The position numbers and the translations under genes were made by a program. Below are positions 8,803-15,475 of a DNA stretch of 17,479 bases, one piece after another. Origin of the DNA: Rhodocyclales bacterium (GTDB taxonomy: Bacteria > Pseudomonadota > Gammaproteobacteria > Burkholderiales > Rhodocyclaceae); the NCBI GenBank assembly GCA_021413665.1, contig JAIOPW010000287.1, positions 1 to 17,479 on the forward strand, in the 5' to 3' direction. Below the pieces are notes generated by a model. It was not told where the DNA came from. It did no database searches and saw nothing but the letters and a program-made list of their open reading frames with translations. The number at the start of each line of letters is the position of its first letter. Positions within the stretch are counted from its first letter, which is position 1.

Positions 8803-10428
8803 TCAGAAGCGTTCGAAATCGCCTTCGACGGCGGCAACGGCCGCCGGGCGCGCACTACTGCGTGCCTTCGGTGCGGCTGCCGCGGCGGGACGTGCGCGTT
8901 TCGCCGTAGCGCCAGCGCCGACTCCCTGCTCCTCGATCTTGAAGAACTCCATCAACTCCTGCAGTTGCGCGGCCTGCCCACCCATTTCTTCGGACGTGGC
9001 GGCGAGTTCTTCCGAAGCACTGGCATTCTGCTGTGTGGCCTTGTTCAACTGCCCCATGGCGCCGTTGATCTGGCCCACACCCTGGCTTTGCTCCTGGCTC
9101 GCCGCCGCGATTTCCTGCACCAGGTCGGAGGTCTTCTTGATGCTCGGCACCATTTCGTCCAGCAGCTTGCCGGCTTCTTCGGCCATCTTCACGCTCGACC
9201 CGGCCAGTTGCCCGATCTCCTGCGCGGCCACCTGGCTGCGTTCGGCCAGCTTCCTGACTTCGGCCGCCACCACCGCGAAGCCCTTGCCGTGCTCGCCGGC
9301 GCGCGCCGCTTCGATCGCCGCGTTCAGGGCCAGCAGATTGGTCTGGTAGGCGATGTCATCGATGATCCCGATCTTGCCGGCGATCGACTTCATGGCTTCC
9401 ACGGTTTCCTTCACCGCCGTGCCGCCTTGCGTGGCTTCCACCGAACTCTTGGTCGCCATGTTGTCCGTCACCTTGGCGTTCTCGGTGTTCTGCGTGATGC
9501 TCGCGGTCATCTGTTCGATGCTGGCCGTGGTTTCTTCCACCGACGCCGCCTGTTCGCTGGACGACTGCGACAGGCTTTGCGCCGTGGCCGAGACCTGGCC
9601 GGCGGCGTTGTTCAATGCGTCCGCCGCCGTTTTCACTTCGCTGATGATCTGCGCGAGTTTGCCCGCCAGGTTTGCCATCGAGGCCATCAGCATGCCGGTC
9701 TCGTCCCTCGAGTCGGAGCTGATCTTCACCGTAAGGTTGCCTTGCGCCAGTTCATCGGCCGCCGTCACGGCGAGGTTGAGCGGCTGGGTGATTGAACGTG
9801 TCACCAGGAATGCGCCGATCAGGGCGATCAAAACTGCGGCGGCGGACAAGCCAATATTCATTACCATGCCGGTCTCGGCGGTTTTTGTGGCTTCGGCGCC
9901 AACGGCATCGAGCAATTCACCCTGGTACTTGACGAGATCGTTGACCCGCTTCCGGTAGTCGCCGGCAACAGCGCGGAACTCGCCATTGAGGAAGTCCGTC
10001 GCGTCCTGCTTCTTTCCCTCTTCGGCCAGTTTGATGATCTGGTTCTGGGCGGCGATATAGCGCTCGCGCGTCGCCAGAATGCCATCCATCATCTCCTTGC
10101 CCTTGGGTTGCAGCAACTTCGGCTTGAGCGCCTCCCAGGCCTTGCCGATGTTGGCGCGCCCTTCGATTATGCGGGCCTTGGCTTTCTGCTGCGCATCCGC
10201 ATTGGGAGCAAGCGCCATGTCGCGCACACTGATGCCGACTTCGTTGACGCCGGCCAGCCCGTCTTGCAGCAACAGGACTTTCGGCCAGAGGTTCTTCGTA
10301 ATGTTGTCGGTGCTGTTGCTCAAATCGATCAGTCGCAAGGAGCCGGTCGCCGAGATGACGATCAGCAAGACCAGTACGAGGCCAAATGCCAAGGCAAGTT
10401 TGATGGCGATTTTCAGGTTCTTGAACAT
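8803..10428 (-). CDS. Methyl-accepting chemotaxis protein with C-terminal DFERF tail
   Basis: This is a 541-residue transmembrane chemoreceptor. Membrane segments lie at about 10-32 and 190-210. The periplasmic part (about 33-187) looks helical, like the four-helix-bundle MCP sensors. HAMP follows (about 210-262), then the signalling domain with hairpin tip NLLALNAAIEAARAGEHGKG at 364-383. A flexible Ala/Pro/Lys/Arg-rich linker (about 502-535) leads to the extreme C-terminus EGDFERF. Family knowledge says linker plus terminal aromatic pentapeptide (NWETF in E. coli) can tether CheR or CheB; DFERF is only a loose match. The start at 10428 is chosen for MFKNLKIAIK with GGAGA upstream; a longer reading to 10560 would overlap cheA and has no support. 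It lies 67 bp after cheA and 27 bp before cheW. Confidence 0.93.
   Translation of the reverse strand: MFKNLKIAIKLALAFGLVLVLLIVISATGSLRLIDLSNSTDNITKNLWPKVLLLQDGLAGVNEVGISVRDMALAPNADAQQKAKARIIEGRANIGKAWEALKPKLLQPKGKEMMDGILATRERYIAAQNQIIKLAEEGKKQDATDFLNGEFRAVAGDYRKRVNDLVKYQGELLDAVGAEATKTAETGMVMNIGLSAAAVLIALIGAFLVTRSITQPLNLAVTAADELAQGNLTVKISSDSRDETGMLMASMANLAGKLAQIISEVKTAADALNNAAGQVSATAQSLSQSSSEQAASVEETTASIEQMTASITQNTENAKVTDNMATKSSVEATQGGTAVKETVEAMKSIAGKIGIIDDIAYQTNLLALNAAIEAARAGEHGKGFAVVAAEVRKLAERSQVAAQEIGQLAGSSVKMAEEAGKLLDEMVPSIKKTSDLVQEIAAASQEQSQGVGQINGAMGQLNKATQQNASASEELAATSEEMGGQAAQLQELMEFFKIEEQGVGAGATAKRARPAAAAAPKARSSARPAAVAAVEGDFERF
9022..9108 (-). repeat. 87-bp block shared by two MCP genes, copy B
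   Basis: Partner of the block at 6416-6502, with 86 of 87 bases identical. It sits in the equivalent part of the signalling domain of the MCP at 8803-10428. The two genes are otherwise unrelated in their periplasmic domains, so only the cytoplasmic module was duplicated or homogenised. Confidence 0.85.
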
Positions 10429-10495
10429 GGTGCGATCTCCGTTGTGACGAACGAAAGGAAAATTTGGAAGGAATGCTGGGGCACACGATTCATGC

Positions 10496-12706
10496 TCAAT
10501 GCACCTCAAGCCGGCGCGTGCCGGTACTGCCGTGCGCCAGTTGTTCTTCGGCGCGCACACAGCGGCTGACCAGGGCCTGCACGTCGAGGATCAATGCGAC
10601 CTCGCCGGAACCGAGGATGGTCGAACCGCCGATGCCGCGCATGTTGCGGAACAGGGTGCCCAGCGGCTTGATCACGGTCTGGAATTCGCCCAGCAACTGG
10701 TCGACCACGATGCCCGCCTTGCGGCCGGCGTACTGCACCACCACCACGTTTTCGCGGGCGGGCCGCTCGCCGGAGACCTCGAACAGTTCGCGCAGCCGCA
10801 CGAAGGGCAATACCTCGCCGCGCAGGTTGATGTAGTCGCGTTCTTCGCTGGTGTTGGCGAGTTCGATGCACTCGACCACCATGTCCAGCGGAATCACGTA
10901 GGACGAGCGGGCGACACCGGTGAGGAAACCATCGATGATCGCCAGCGTCAGCGGCAGGCGGATGGTGAAACGCGAACCCGCGCCCGGTTCGGTAGTGACA
11001 TTCACCGAGCCGCGCAGCGCGGTGATGTTCTTCCTCACCACGTCCATGCCGACTCCGCGCCCGGAGAGATTGGTCACCTTCTCCACGGTGGAGAAACCCG
11101 CCTCGAAAATCAGGTTGACGATTTCCGCGTCGGACAGGCTCTGGCCGGGCTGGATGATGCCTTTTTCGAGGGCCTTGGCTTCGATGCGATCCTTGTTGAG
11201 GCCGCCGCCGTCATCGACCACTTCGATGACGATGCTGCCCGAATCGTGGAAGGCGTTGAGTTCGACCCGGCCCTTGACCGGCTTGCCGGCGGCGGCGCGA
11301 ATGGCGGCGGTTTCGATGCCGTGGTCCATGGCGTTCCTGACCAGATGCATCAGCGGATCGCCGATCTTCTCGACCACCGACTTGTCCAGTTCGGTCTCGG
11401 CGCCGCTGATGACCAGCTCGATGTCCTTGCCGAGTTCCTTGGAGACATCGCGGGCGACGCGATGGAAGCGGTTGAAGGTTTCGCCGATCTGCACCATGCG
11501 CAGTTGCAGGGCCGAATCGCGGATGCTCTCGACCAGCCGCGACAGCACCGAGGTGGCCTCGACCAGCGTGGCCTCGCCGCTTTTCTTTGCCAGCAGGTTG
11601 GCCGAGGCGCCGGCAATGACCAGTTCGCCGACCAGATCGATGAGCTGGTCGAGCTTGTCGGCATGGACCCGGATCAAGCTGGATTCGGCGGCCTTCTTTT
11701 CGGAGACGGTCTTCTGCTTGGCGGCGGCGGCTTCGACCAGCTCGGGCTGGACGTTGCTTTGCTGGACCAGGATGTCGCCCAGTTGCGGCGCGGGCACCGT
11801 GTCGCCAGCGCCGACTCTTGCCCCCGACTGCGCGCGCAGGCCGGCGTCGAGTTCTTCCTGCGTCAGCGCGCCGCTCTTGACCAGTATCTCGCCCAGCCGC
11901 ATGGTTTCCTCGGGCAGGGATTCGATCAGTTGCAGATAGTCCGCCACCTTGCTGTTGGGCGGCAGGATGTGCAGCTCGCAGTCGTCGCGGCAGAAGTCGA
12001 ACACCTTTTCGATGGCTTCCTTGCTGGCGTGGCTGCGGAAGTTGATCTCGAAGCCGAGATAACAGGACTCCGGGTCCATTTCGTCGGCGGCGGGCAGGGC
12101 GTCGGTCAGCGTCGTGATGTGGGCGATCTCGCCGAGATTGAGCAAGTAGCGCAGGAAGGCCAGCGGCTCCATGCCGTTTCTCAGCACATCCTGTCCGAAG
12201 CGTACCGAGATGTGCCAGCAGTCACTGGTGGCGCTGTTGCTGCCGTTGCGTTCAGGGTCGCGCTCGATGTTGCCGTCGGCGTCGGCCGAGACTTCCTTGC
12301 CGGCGGCGGCGTGAGCGGTGGCGCCGAGGAAGGGGCGCAGGGATTCGGTGATGGCGTCACCCGCCTGCTTGAGTTCCGCGTCCGGCTCCATGTCACCCGT
12401 CTGTACCACGCCGAGCAGGGCGCCGATGTGGTCGCAGCCCAGCAAGAGCGCCGAGATCATTTCGCCGCCGACCTCGATCTCGCCATTCCTGAGGCGGTCG
12501 AGGACGTTCTCGAGGACATGGGTGAATTTTTCGACGGAGTGGATTTCGACGACGCCGGCGCCGCCCTTGATGGTGTGCGCGGCACGGAACACGGCATTGA
12601 TGGTTTCGGGATCGCGGTCGCCCTGCTCGAGCTGCATCAGCCCGGCTTCCATGGCTTCGAGCTGCTCCCTGGCCTCGACCGAAAAAACGCTGAGGATTTC
12701 ATCCAT
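10496..12706 (-). CDS. cheA: Chemotaxis histidine kinase CheA with MshEN-like motifs
   Basis: This 736-residue cytoplasmic kinase of the array phosphorylates itself and then CheY. Residues 1-105 form the HPT domain with phospho-acceptor His44 in RAAHTIKGG. Residues about 163-250 form a domain with WHISVRFGQDVLRNGMEPL that replaces a classic P2. Residues 270-293 carry a 24-residue motif starting RLGEILV and ending in Gln, and 308-331 a looser second copy starting QLGDILV. Both resemble the repeats of MshEN/GspE N-terminal domains. The dimerisation helices follow (about 341-400), then the ATPase domain (N box NAMDHG near 458-463, DDGGG at 498-502, GRGVGMD at 549-555) and a CheW-like regulatory domain (about 590-720). 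Catalytic residues are intact. The start has GGAG upstream and lies 13 bp after the STAS gene. Confidence 0.95.
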   Translation of the reverse strand: MDEILSVFSVEAREQLEAMEAGLMQLEQGDRDPETINAVFRAAHTIKGGAGVVEIHSVEKFTHVLENVLDRLRNGEIEVGGEMISALLLGCDHIGALLGVVQTGDMEPDAELKQAGDAITESLRPFLGATAHAAAGKEVSADADGNIERDPERNGSNSATSDCWHISVRFGQDVLRNGMEPLAFLRYLLNLGEIAHITTLTDALPAADEMDPESCYLGFEINFRSHASKEAIEKVFDFCRDDCELHILPPNSKVADYLQLIESLPEETMRLGEILVKSGALTQEELDAGLRAQSGARVGAGDTVPAPQLGDILVQQSNVQPELVEAAAAKQKTVSEKKAAESSLIRVHADKLDQLIDLVGELVIAGASANLLAKKSGEATLVEATSVLSRLVESIRDSALQLRMVQIGETFNRFHRVARDVSKELGKDIELVISGAETELDKSVVEKIGDPLMHLVRNAMDHGIETAAIRAAAGKPVKGRVELNAFHDSGSIVIEVVDDGGGLNKDRIEAKALEKGIIQPGQSLSDAEIVNLIFEAGFSTVEKVTNLSGRGVGMDVVRKNITALRGSVNVTTEPGAGSRFTIRLPLTLAIIDGFLTGVARSSYVIPLDMVVECIELANTSEERDYINLRGEVLPFVRLRELFEVSGERPARENVVVVQYAGRKAGIVVDQLLGEFQTVIKPLGTLFRNMRGIGGSTILGSGEVALILDVQALVSRCVRAEEQLAHGSTGTRRLEVH

Positions 12707-12719
12707 GATCGGCTCCGTG

Positions 12720-13049
12720 TCAGGCGCGCTCGTTGGCGGGAATCACGAGCGGATCACCGAAGAAGGCCACCATGTTGAGAAACTCGATGACTTCGCGCAC
12801 GGCCGGGCTGTGGCCGACGATGCGCAGGACGTGATCGAGATGGTGACTTTCGCGCTTGGCCAGCGCCAGCAGTTGCAGGCCGGCGGTATCGACTTCACCG
12901 ACATGCGAGAGGTCGAGCTCCAGCACCGCGTTGGCGCGCACGCCGTCAATCAGGCGCTGCCGGATTTCGACCGCCTGATAGATGGTCAGGTCACCGTCGA
13001 CGGTCAGGCGCGTCGCGCCGTCAGTGGTGGTCTGGTTGGCGAATTCCAT
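12720..13049 (-). CDS. STAS-domain protein
   Basis: This 109-residue single-domain protein has the STAS fold of anti-sigma-factor antagonists: a strand pattern TRLTVDGDLTIYQAVEIRQRL (13-33), then LELDLSHVGEVDTAGLQLL (43-61) and a closing helix. The loop residue that is phosphorylated in SpoIIAA-type proteins would be Thr55 in VDTAG, Thr replacing the usual Ser. No cognate Ser/Thr kinase or phosphatase is seen in this window. STAS proteins do occur in chemosensory operons; here it lies between an MCP and cheA (14-bp and 13-bp gaps), so a role in the array output or in stabilising a complex is plausible but unproven. The start has AGGAG about 8 bases upstream. Confidence 0.9.
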   Translation of the reverse strand: MEFANQTTTDGATRLTVDGDLTIYQAVEIRQRLIDGVRANAVLELDLSHVGEVDTAGLQLLALAKRESHHLDHVLRIVGHSPAVREVIEFLNMVAFFGDPLVIPANERA

Positions 13050-13063
13050 TTCGATGCTCCTGG

Positions 13064-14332
13064 CTAGAACAATTCGATCTTCGGCCCGGCCGCGCTGGCC
13101 TTGGCGCTGCTTCCGGTAGCACTGTGGTGCGTGTCACGCTGCGAATCCATGACGTAGTTGCTGTAAATCTGGTCGAGGTGCGCGGACAGCGGCTGCAACT
13201 GGAAGTGCGGGTCTTCAAGCCGATGCAGCCGCTCGCCGAGCATCGTCGCGTGCCCGTCGAGCCGATTCAGGGCATCGATCACCTGTTCGATCTGCTGCCG
13301 CGTGACGTCCTGGAACTGCACGCTGGCAAGCGCCGACATGAACATGTCGGCGAGCTGCCCGCTGCTCTCGGTGATGGTGGCCACCACCGCGGCTTCGTGT
13401 TCGGTCACTTCCTTGTAGCTCCTGCCCAGGTCGTCGAGCTGGGTGGCGAAGCTTTCCAGCGCCTCGCTTTCGGACGTGGCGCTGTCCTTGGACAGCTTCT
13501 CGGCAAACTGCGATTCGATCGAGTTGGCGACGGTCTGGATGCCCTTGCTGATCTGGCCGACAGCCTTGTCCGTCTCGCCCGAGAGCTTGCGCACCTCGTC
13601 CGCGACCACGGCGAAACCGCGGCCCGCTTCGCCGGCGCGCGCGGCTTCGATCGCGGCGTTGAGCGCCAGCAGATTGGTCTGCCCCGAAATATGCTTGATC
13701 AGTTCGACCAGCGTGCTCAGCGAACGCGCTTCCTTGACCACCTGCGTGATGCGCTCACGATCTTCCAGCGCGGTGGCGATACGCTGCCGTATGAAGTTTT
13801 CCAGCGTGGCGATCAATGCCCGATTGCGCTCGATGCGCTCTTCGGATTCGACCAGCATCTTGTTCGATTCGCTGGTGGTCGATTGCACATAGGTGTTGAG
13901 ACGCGAAATGATCTCGTCGATGCCCTGCAGGCGGCTGGCGATGTCGAACGCGGCCTTTTCGGTTTCGGTGACCACGCCGTTCAGTTGGCCGCGCACCACG
14001 TCGTTGAAGCCCGGCACGGCGCGCAGCTCGCCGGCAACCTGCTCGGCGGCGGTGACGCAAGCGTCGGCGCGGACAAGGGTATCGGCCTGGACCTTGCCCA
14101 TGCCGAACAGCCAGTCGCGGTAGAAAGCGATCGAGATCATCCGCTGGGCGACGAACATGATCATCACGATCAGAAATGTTCCCACGGCGTCGCCCCACGG
14201 CTGGGCGATGTCAAGCATGGGCAACAGCGTGTGGTGGAACCCGTTGTGAAAAACGGCGACGCTGCCGGCGGCGCCGATGCCGACCGCCAGCGCGACCAGA
14301 AGATTTCGCCGCAGGAGCAGCAGAAAGTCCAT
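13064..14332 (-). CDS. Short MCP without periplasmic domain, CheZ-like C-terminus
   Basis: This 422-residue chemoreceptor-like protein has two membrane segments at about 10-30 and 48-70, joined by only about 17 residues, so no extracytoplasmic ligand domain exists. The cytoplasmic part begins at about 71, and a short signalling domain has the hairpin tip NLLALNAAIEAARAGEAGRG at 220-239. After it comes a helical region with ASVQFQDVTRQQIEQV (336-351). Its Asp342 and Gln346 match the DxxxQ phosphatase signature of CheZ. The C-terminus reads SNYVMDSQRDTHHSATG and ends PKIELF. No HAMP domain is obvious. The start is the ATG that shares one base with the cheY stop (TAATG), giving coupled translation; a longer reading to 14776 would overlap cheY in another frame and is rejected. 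Confidence 0.9.
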   Translation of the reverse strand: MDFLLLLRRNLLVALAVGIGAAGSVAVFHNGFHHTLLPMLDIAQPWGDAVGTFLIVMIMFVAQRMISIAFYRDWLFGMGKVQADTLVRADACVTAAEQVAGELRAVPGFNDVVRGQLNGVVTETEKAAFDIASRLQGIDEIISRLNTYVQSTTSESNKMLVESEERIERNRALIATLENFIRQRIATALEDRERITQVVKEARSLSTLVELIKHISGQTNLLALNAAIEAARAGEAGRGFAVVADEVRKLSGETDKAVGQISKGIQTVANSIESQFAEKLSKDSATSESEALESFATQLDDLGRSYKEVTEHEAAVVATITESSGQLADMFMSALASVQFQDVTRQQIEQVIDALNRLDGHATMLGERLHRLEDPHFQLQPLSAHLDQIYSNYVMDSQRDTHHSATGSSAKASAAGPKIELF

Positions 14333-14697
14333 TACCGGATTACGAGCTTGATGGTGCTCAGCAACTCGTCGGCGGTGGCCGGCTTGACCAGCCAGCCCGA
14401 CGCGCCCGCCGCCTTGGCTTCCAGCCGCTTGGACTGCTGCGACTCGGTGGTGAGGAACAGGATCGGCATGAACTTGTAGTTCGGCAGTGTGCGCACGGCC
14501 TTGATGAATTCGATGCCGTTCATGCCGGGCATGTTGAGATCGGTGATCAGCAGATCGACCTTGACCCCGCCCTTGAACTTGGTCAAGCCGTCGGCCGCGC
14601 AGTTGGCTTTTTCGACGGCGTAGCCGGCCTTGGTGAGAATGTTCGAGATGGACAGCAGGATCGTCGCCGAATCGTCCACCAACATGATTGTGCTCAT
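14332..14697 (-). CDS. cheY: CheY-like single-domain response regulator
   Basis: This is a 121-residue stand-alone receiver with all key residues: acidic pair Asp8-Asp9 in MLVDDS, phospho-acceptor Asp53 in LLITDLNMPGMNG, Thr83 in FLTTES and Lys105 in LVKPA. It has no output domain, so it should act by protein contact as the diffusible phosphate acceptor of CheA. It is the first gene of the operon, with GGGGAAGG before the ATG, and its stop overlaps the start of the short MCP by one base. The promoter-like motif copy 2 lies about 90-135 bases upstream. Whether it addresses the flagellar motor, pili or another target cannot be read from the sequence. Confidence 0.94.
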   Translation of the reverse strand: MSTIMLVDDSATILLSISNILTKAGYAVEKANCAADGLTKFKGGVKVDLLITDLNMPGMNGIEFIKAVRTLPNYKFMPILFLTTESQQSKRLEAKAAGASGWLVKPATADELLSTIKLVIR

Positions 14698-14787
14698 TTG
14701 CCTTCCCCTGTAAGCGAGGCTGCGAATCCTGGTGTCTTGCCCGGGGACTCTGCCTCCATGGCAGCGATACTCTCAAAGTCGCAGGAG

Positions 14788-14832
14788 TTTGTTTATCCGT
14801 GGATCACGCGGCAATTTGCGGAATCTACGTAG
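14788..14832 (-). promoter_or_regulatory. Motif copy 2: predicted activated promoter of che operon
   Basis: Read on the minus strand, it begins with the palindrome CTACGTAG (14832-14825) followed by ATTCCGCA and ends in the -10-like GATAAA (14797-14792). The centre of the palindrome is 31 bases from GATAAA, which would put it near -43 relative to a start site close to 14785. That position is typical of activators of the LuxR/FixJ class that overlap the -35 region. No good -35 hexamer is present. The predicted leader to the cheY ATG is about 88 nt. The same geometry occurs at copy 3. Confidence 0.55.
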
Positions 14833-14901
14833 GCGAGATCCGGATCCGGCAAGCGGCCCTTCGCGCGCGACAATGCCGGCACGGCGGAAGATGGATGCAC
14901 A

Positions 14902-14941
14902 AGGGCAAGCCCTCGCGCGATGCCGCGCTGGGGCTTGCCCT
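14902..14941 (-). terminator. Strong hairpin, possible terminator
   Basis: GGGCAAGCCC at 14903-14912 pairs perfectly with GGGCTTGCCC at 14931-14940, plus one flanking A/T pair, around an 18-base GC-rich loop. On the minus strand the stem is followed by TTGTGC, only a weak T run. It lies about 100 bases after the stop of the small gene and before the che promoter. It could end that transcript and insulate cheY, or be a simple structural repeat. Confidence 0.4.
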
Positions 14942-14957
14942 AGGACCCGGCTTTCGC

Positions 14958-14976
14958 CGCCGGCATTGAACCGGCG
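14958..14976. repeat. Small GC-rich inverted repeat
   Basis: CGCCGG and CCGGCG flank a 7-base loop. It lies between two larger inverted repeats, and no separate role can be assigned. Confidence 0.35.
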
Positions 14977-14994
14977 CCGTGGCGTCCGGTCTCG

Positions 14995-15023
14995 CTGCGC
15001 CGCCGATAGTGACTGCGGCGCAG
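14995..15023 (-). terminator. Hairpin just after the small gene
   Basis: CTGCGCCGC at 14995-15003 pairs perfectly with GCGGCGCAG at 15015-15023 around an 11-base loop. It begins 15 bases after the stop codon of the small minus-strand gene, where a terminator is expected. No T run follows on the minus strand, so it may be an RNA-stabilising hairpin or a Rho-assisted end instead. Confidence 0.45.
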
Positions 15024-15038
15024 CAGGCGACAACAAAC

Positions 15039-15230
15039 TCAGGCGGTGGTGTTGACCAAGGTGCCCGTCCGTTGGCCCTGCATGTTGGTGACCGGATGCG
15101 GCGGTTCGGTTTTTGGAGCCTGTTGCTGCTGTGCCGGTTGCGCTTTGGCGGCTTCGCCGGCCTTGGCTGCCGTGGCCTGCTGCGACAGTTGCGGCGCCAT
15201 GCTCGCTGCACTGATTGCGCTTGTTTCCAT
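15039..15230 (-). CDS. Small hypothetical protein, 63 residues
   Basis: The family is not recognised. The 63-residue product has an Ala/Gln/Lys-rich, low-complexity first two thirds (METSAISAASMAPQLSQQAT, then AKAGEAAKAQPAQQQQAPK) and a more specific end, PVTNMQGQRTGTLVNTTA, which looks like the constrained part. There is no signal peptide, membrane segment or cysteine. The start at 15230 is chosen because AAGGAG lies 5-10 bases before it; an upstream in-frame ATG at 15305 has no ribosome binding site. It has its own promoter-like motif (copy 3), with a predicted leader of about 84 nt, and hairpins after the stop. Sharing the motif with the che operon suggests co-regulation, so a motility or chemosensory accessory role is possible, but this is only inference. 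Confidence 0.65.
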   Translation of the reverse strand: METSAISAASMAPQLSQQATAAKAGEAAKAQPAQQQQAPKTEPPHPVTNMQGQRTGTLVNTTA

Positions 15231-15316
15231 GATGTCTCCTTCGTTGCGGACCGGGCAGCCATGTCGTGGCTCGTCCCGCGCGTCCATGGGAGACAATGGT
15301 CGCAAAGACGAAACAT

Positions 15317-15361
15317 CCTGTTTATCCGTGGATTCCGCAGCAAACTGCGGAACCTACGTAG
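15317..15361 (-). promoter_or_regulatory. Motif copy 3: predicted activated promoter of small gene
   Basis: It has the same layout as copy 2: CTACGTAG (15361-15354), then GTTCCGCAG and GATAAA (15326-15321) on the minus strand, with 31 bases from palindrome centre to -10. In this copy the middle is a near-perfect inverted repeat, TTCCGCAG CAAA CTGCGGAA (15332-15351), which suggests a second dimeric binding site next to CTACGTAG. The predicted start site is near 15314. Function is inferred from the three-fold recurrence. Confidence 0.55.
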
Positions 15362-15475
15362 TCGCTACTCCCTCCCTTTCAAGGGGACGGTCGCATGCGA
15401 CGTTTGCATTGGGCGGCCGGGGAAGGGAAGGGACCGGGCAAGTTGGCGCCTATGCCCTCGGCGGGGAACGCGCTG

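Larger units (their letters stand above)
14698..15038. other. Gene-free gap with motif copy 2 and inverted repeats
   Basis: This 341-bp stretch has no convincing gene on either strand. It contains the cheY leader and promoter-like motif copy 2 (14788-14832), followed to the right by three inverted repeats (14902-14941, 14958-14976, 14995-15023). The repeats lie downstream of the small gene at 15039-15230. Confidence 0.7.

Noticed and set aside
8200..9795. 531-codon open frame on the + strand
   Set aside because: Antisense to cheW and an MCP gene; crosses real gene boundaries.
8803..10560. 585-residue version of the tailed MCP
   Set aside because: The extra N-terminus overlaps the cheA end, and the ATG at 10428 has a good ribosome binding site and a typical MCP start.
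10499..12778. 759-codon open frame on the + strand
   Set aside because: Antisense shadow of cheA and part of the STAS gene, with no domain of its own.
13064..14776. 570-residue version of the short MCP
   Set aside because: The extra N-terminus overlaps cheY in another frame. The ATG at 14332 gives a hydrophobic N-terminus and a TAATG coupling.
149..15361. Three repeats as CRISPR or insertion-sequence ends
   Set aside because: Copies are over 480 bp to 14 kb apart with no regular spacers, cas genes, transposase or target duplications; their position before genes suits promoters better.
15362..15475. Terminator after metK
   Set aside because: The stretch between metK and motif copy 3 has only short, weak inverted repeats and no T run that would justify a call.
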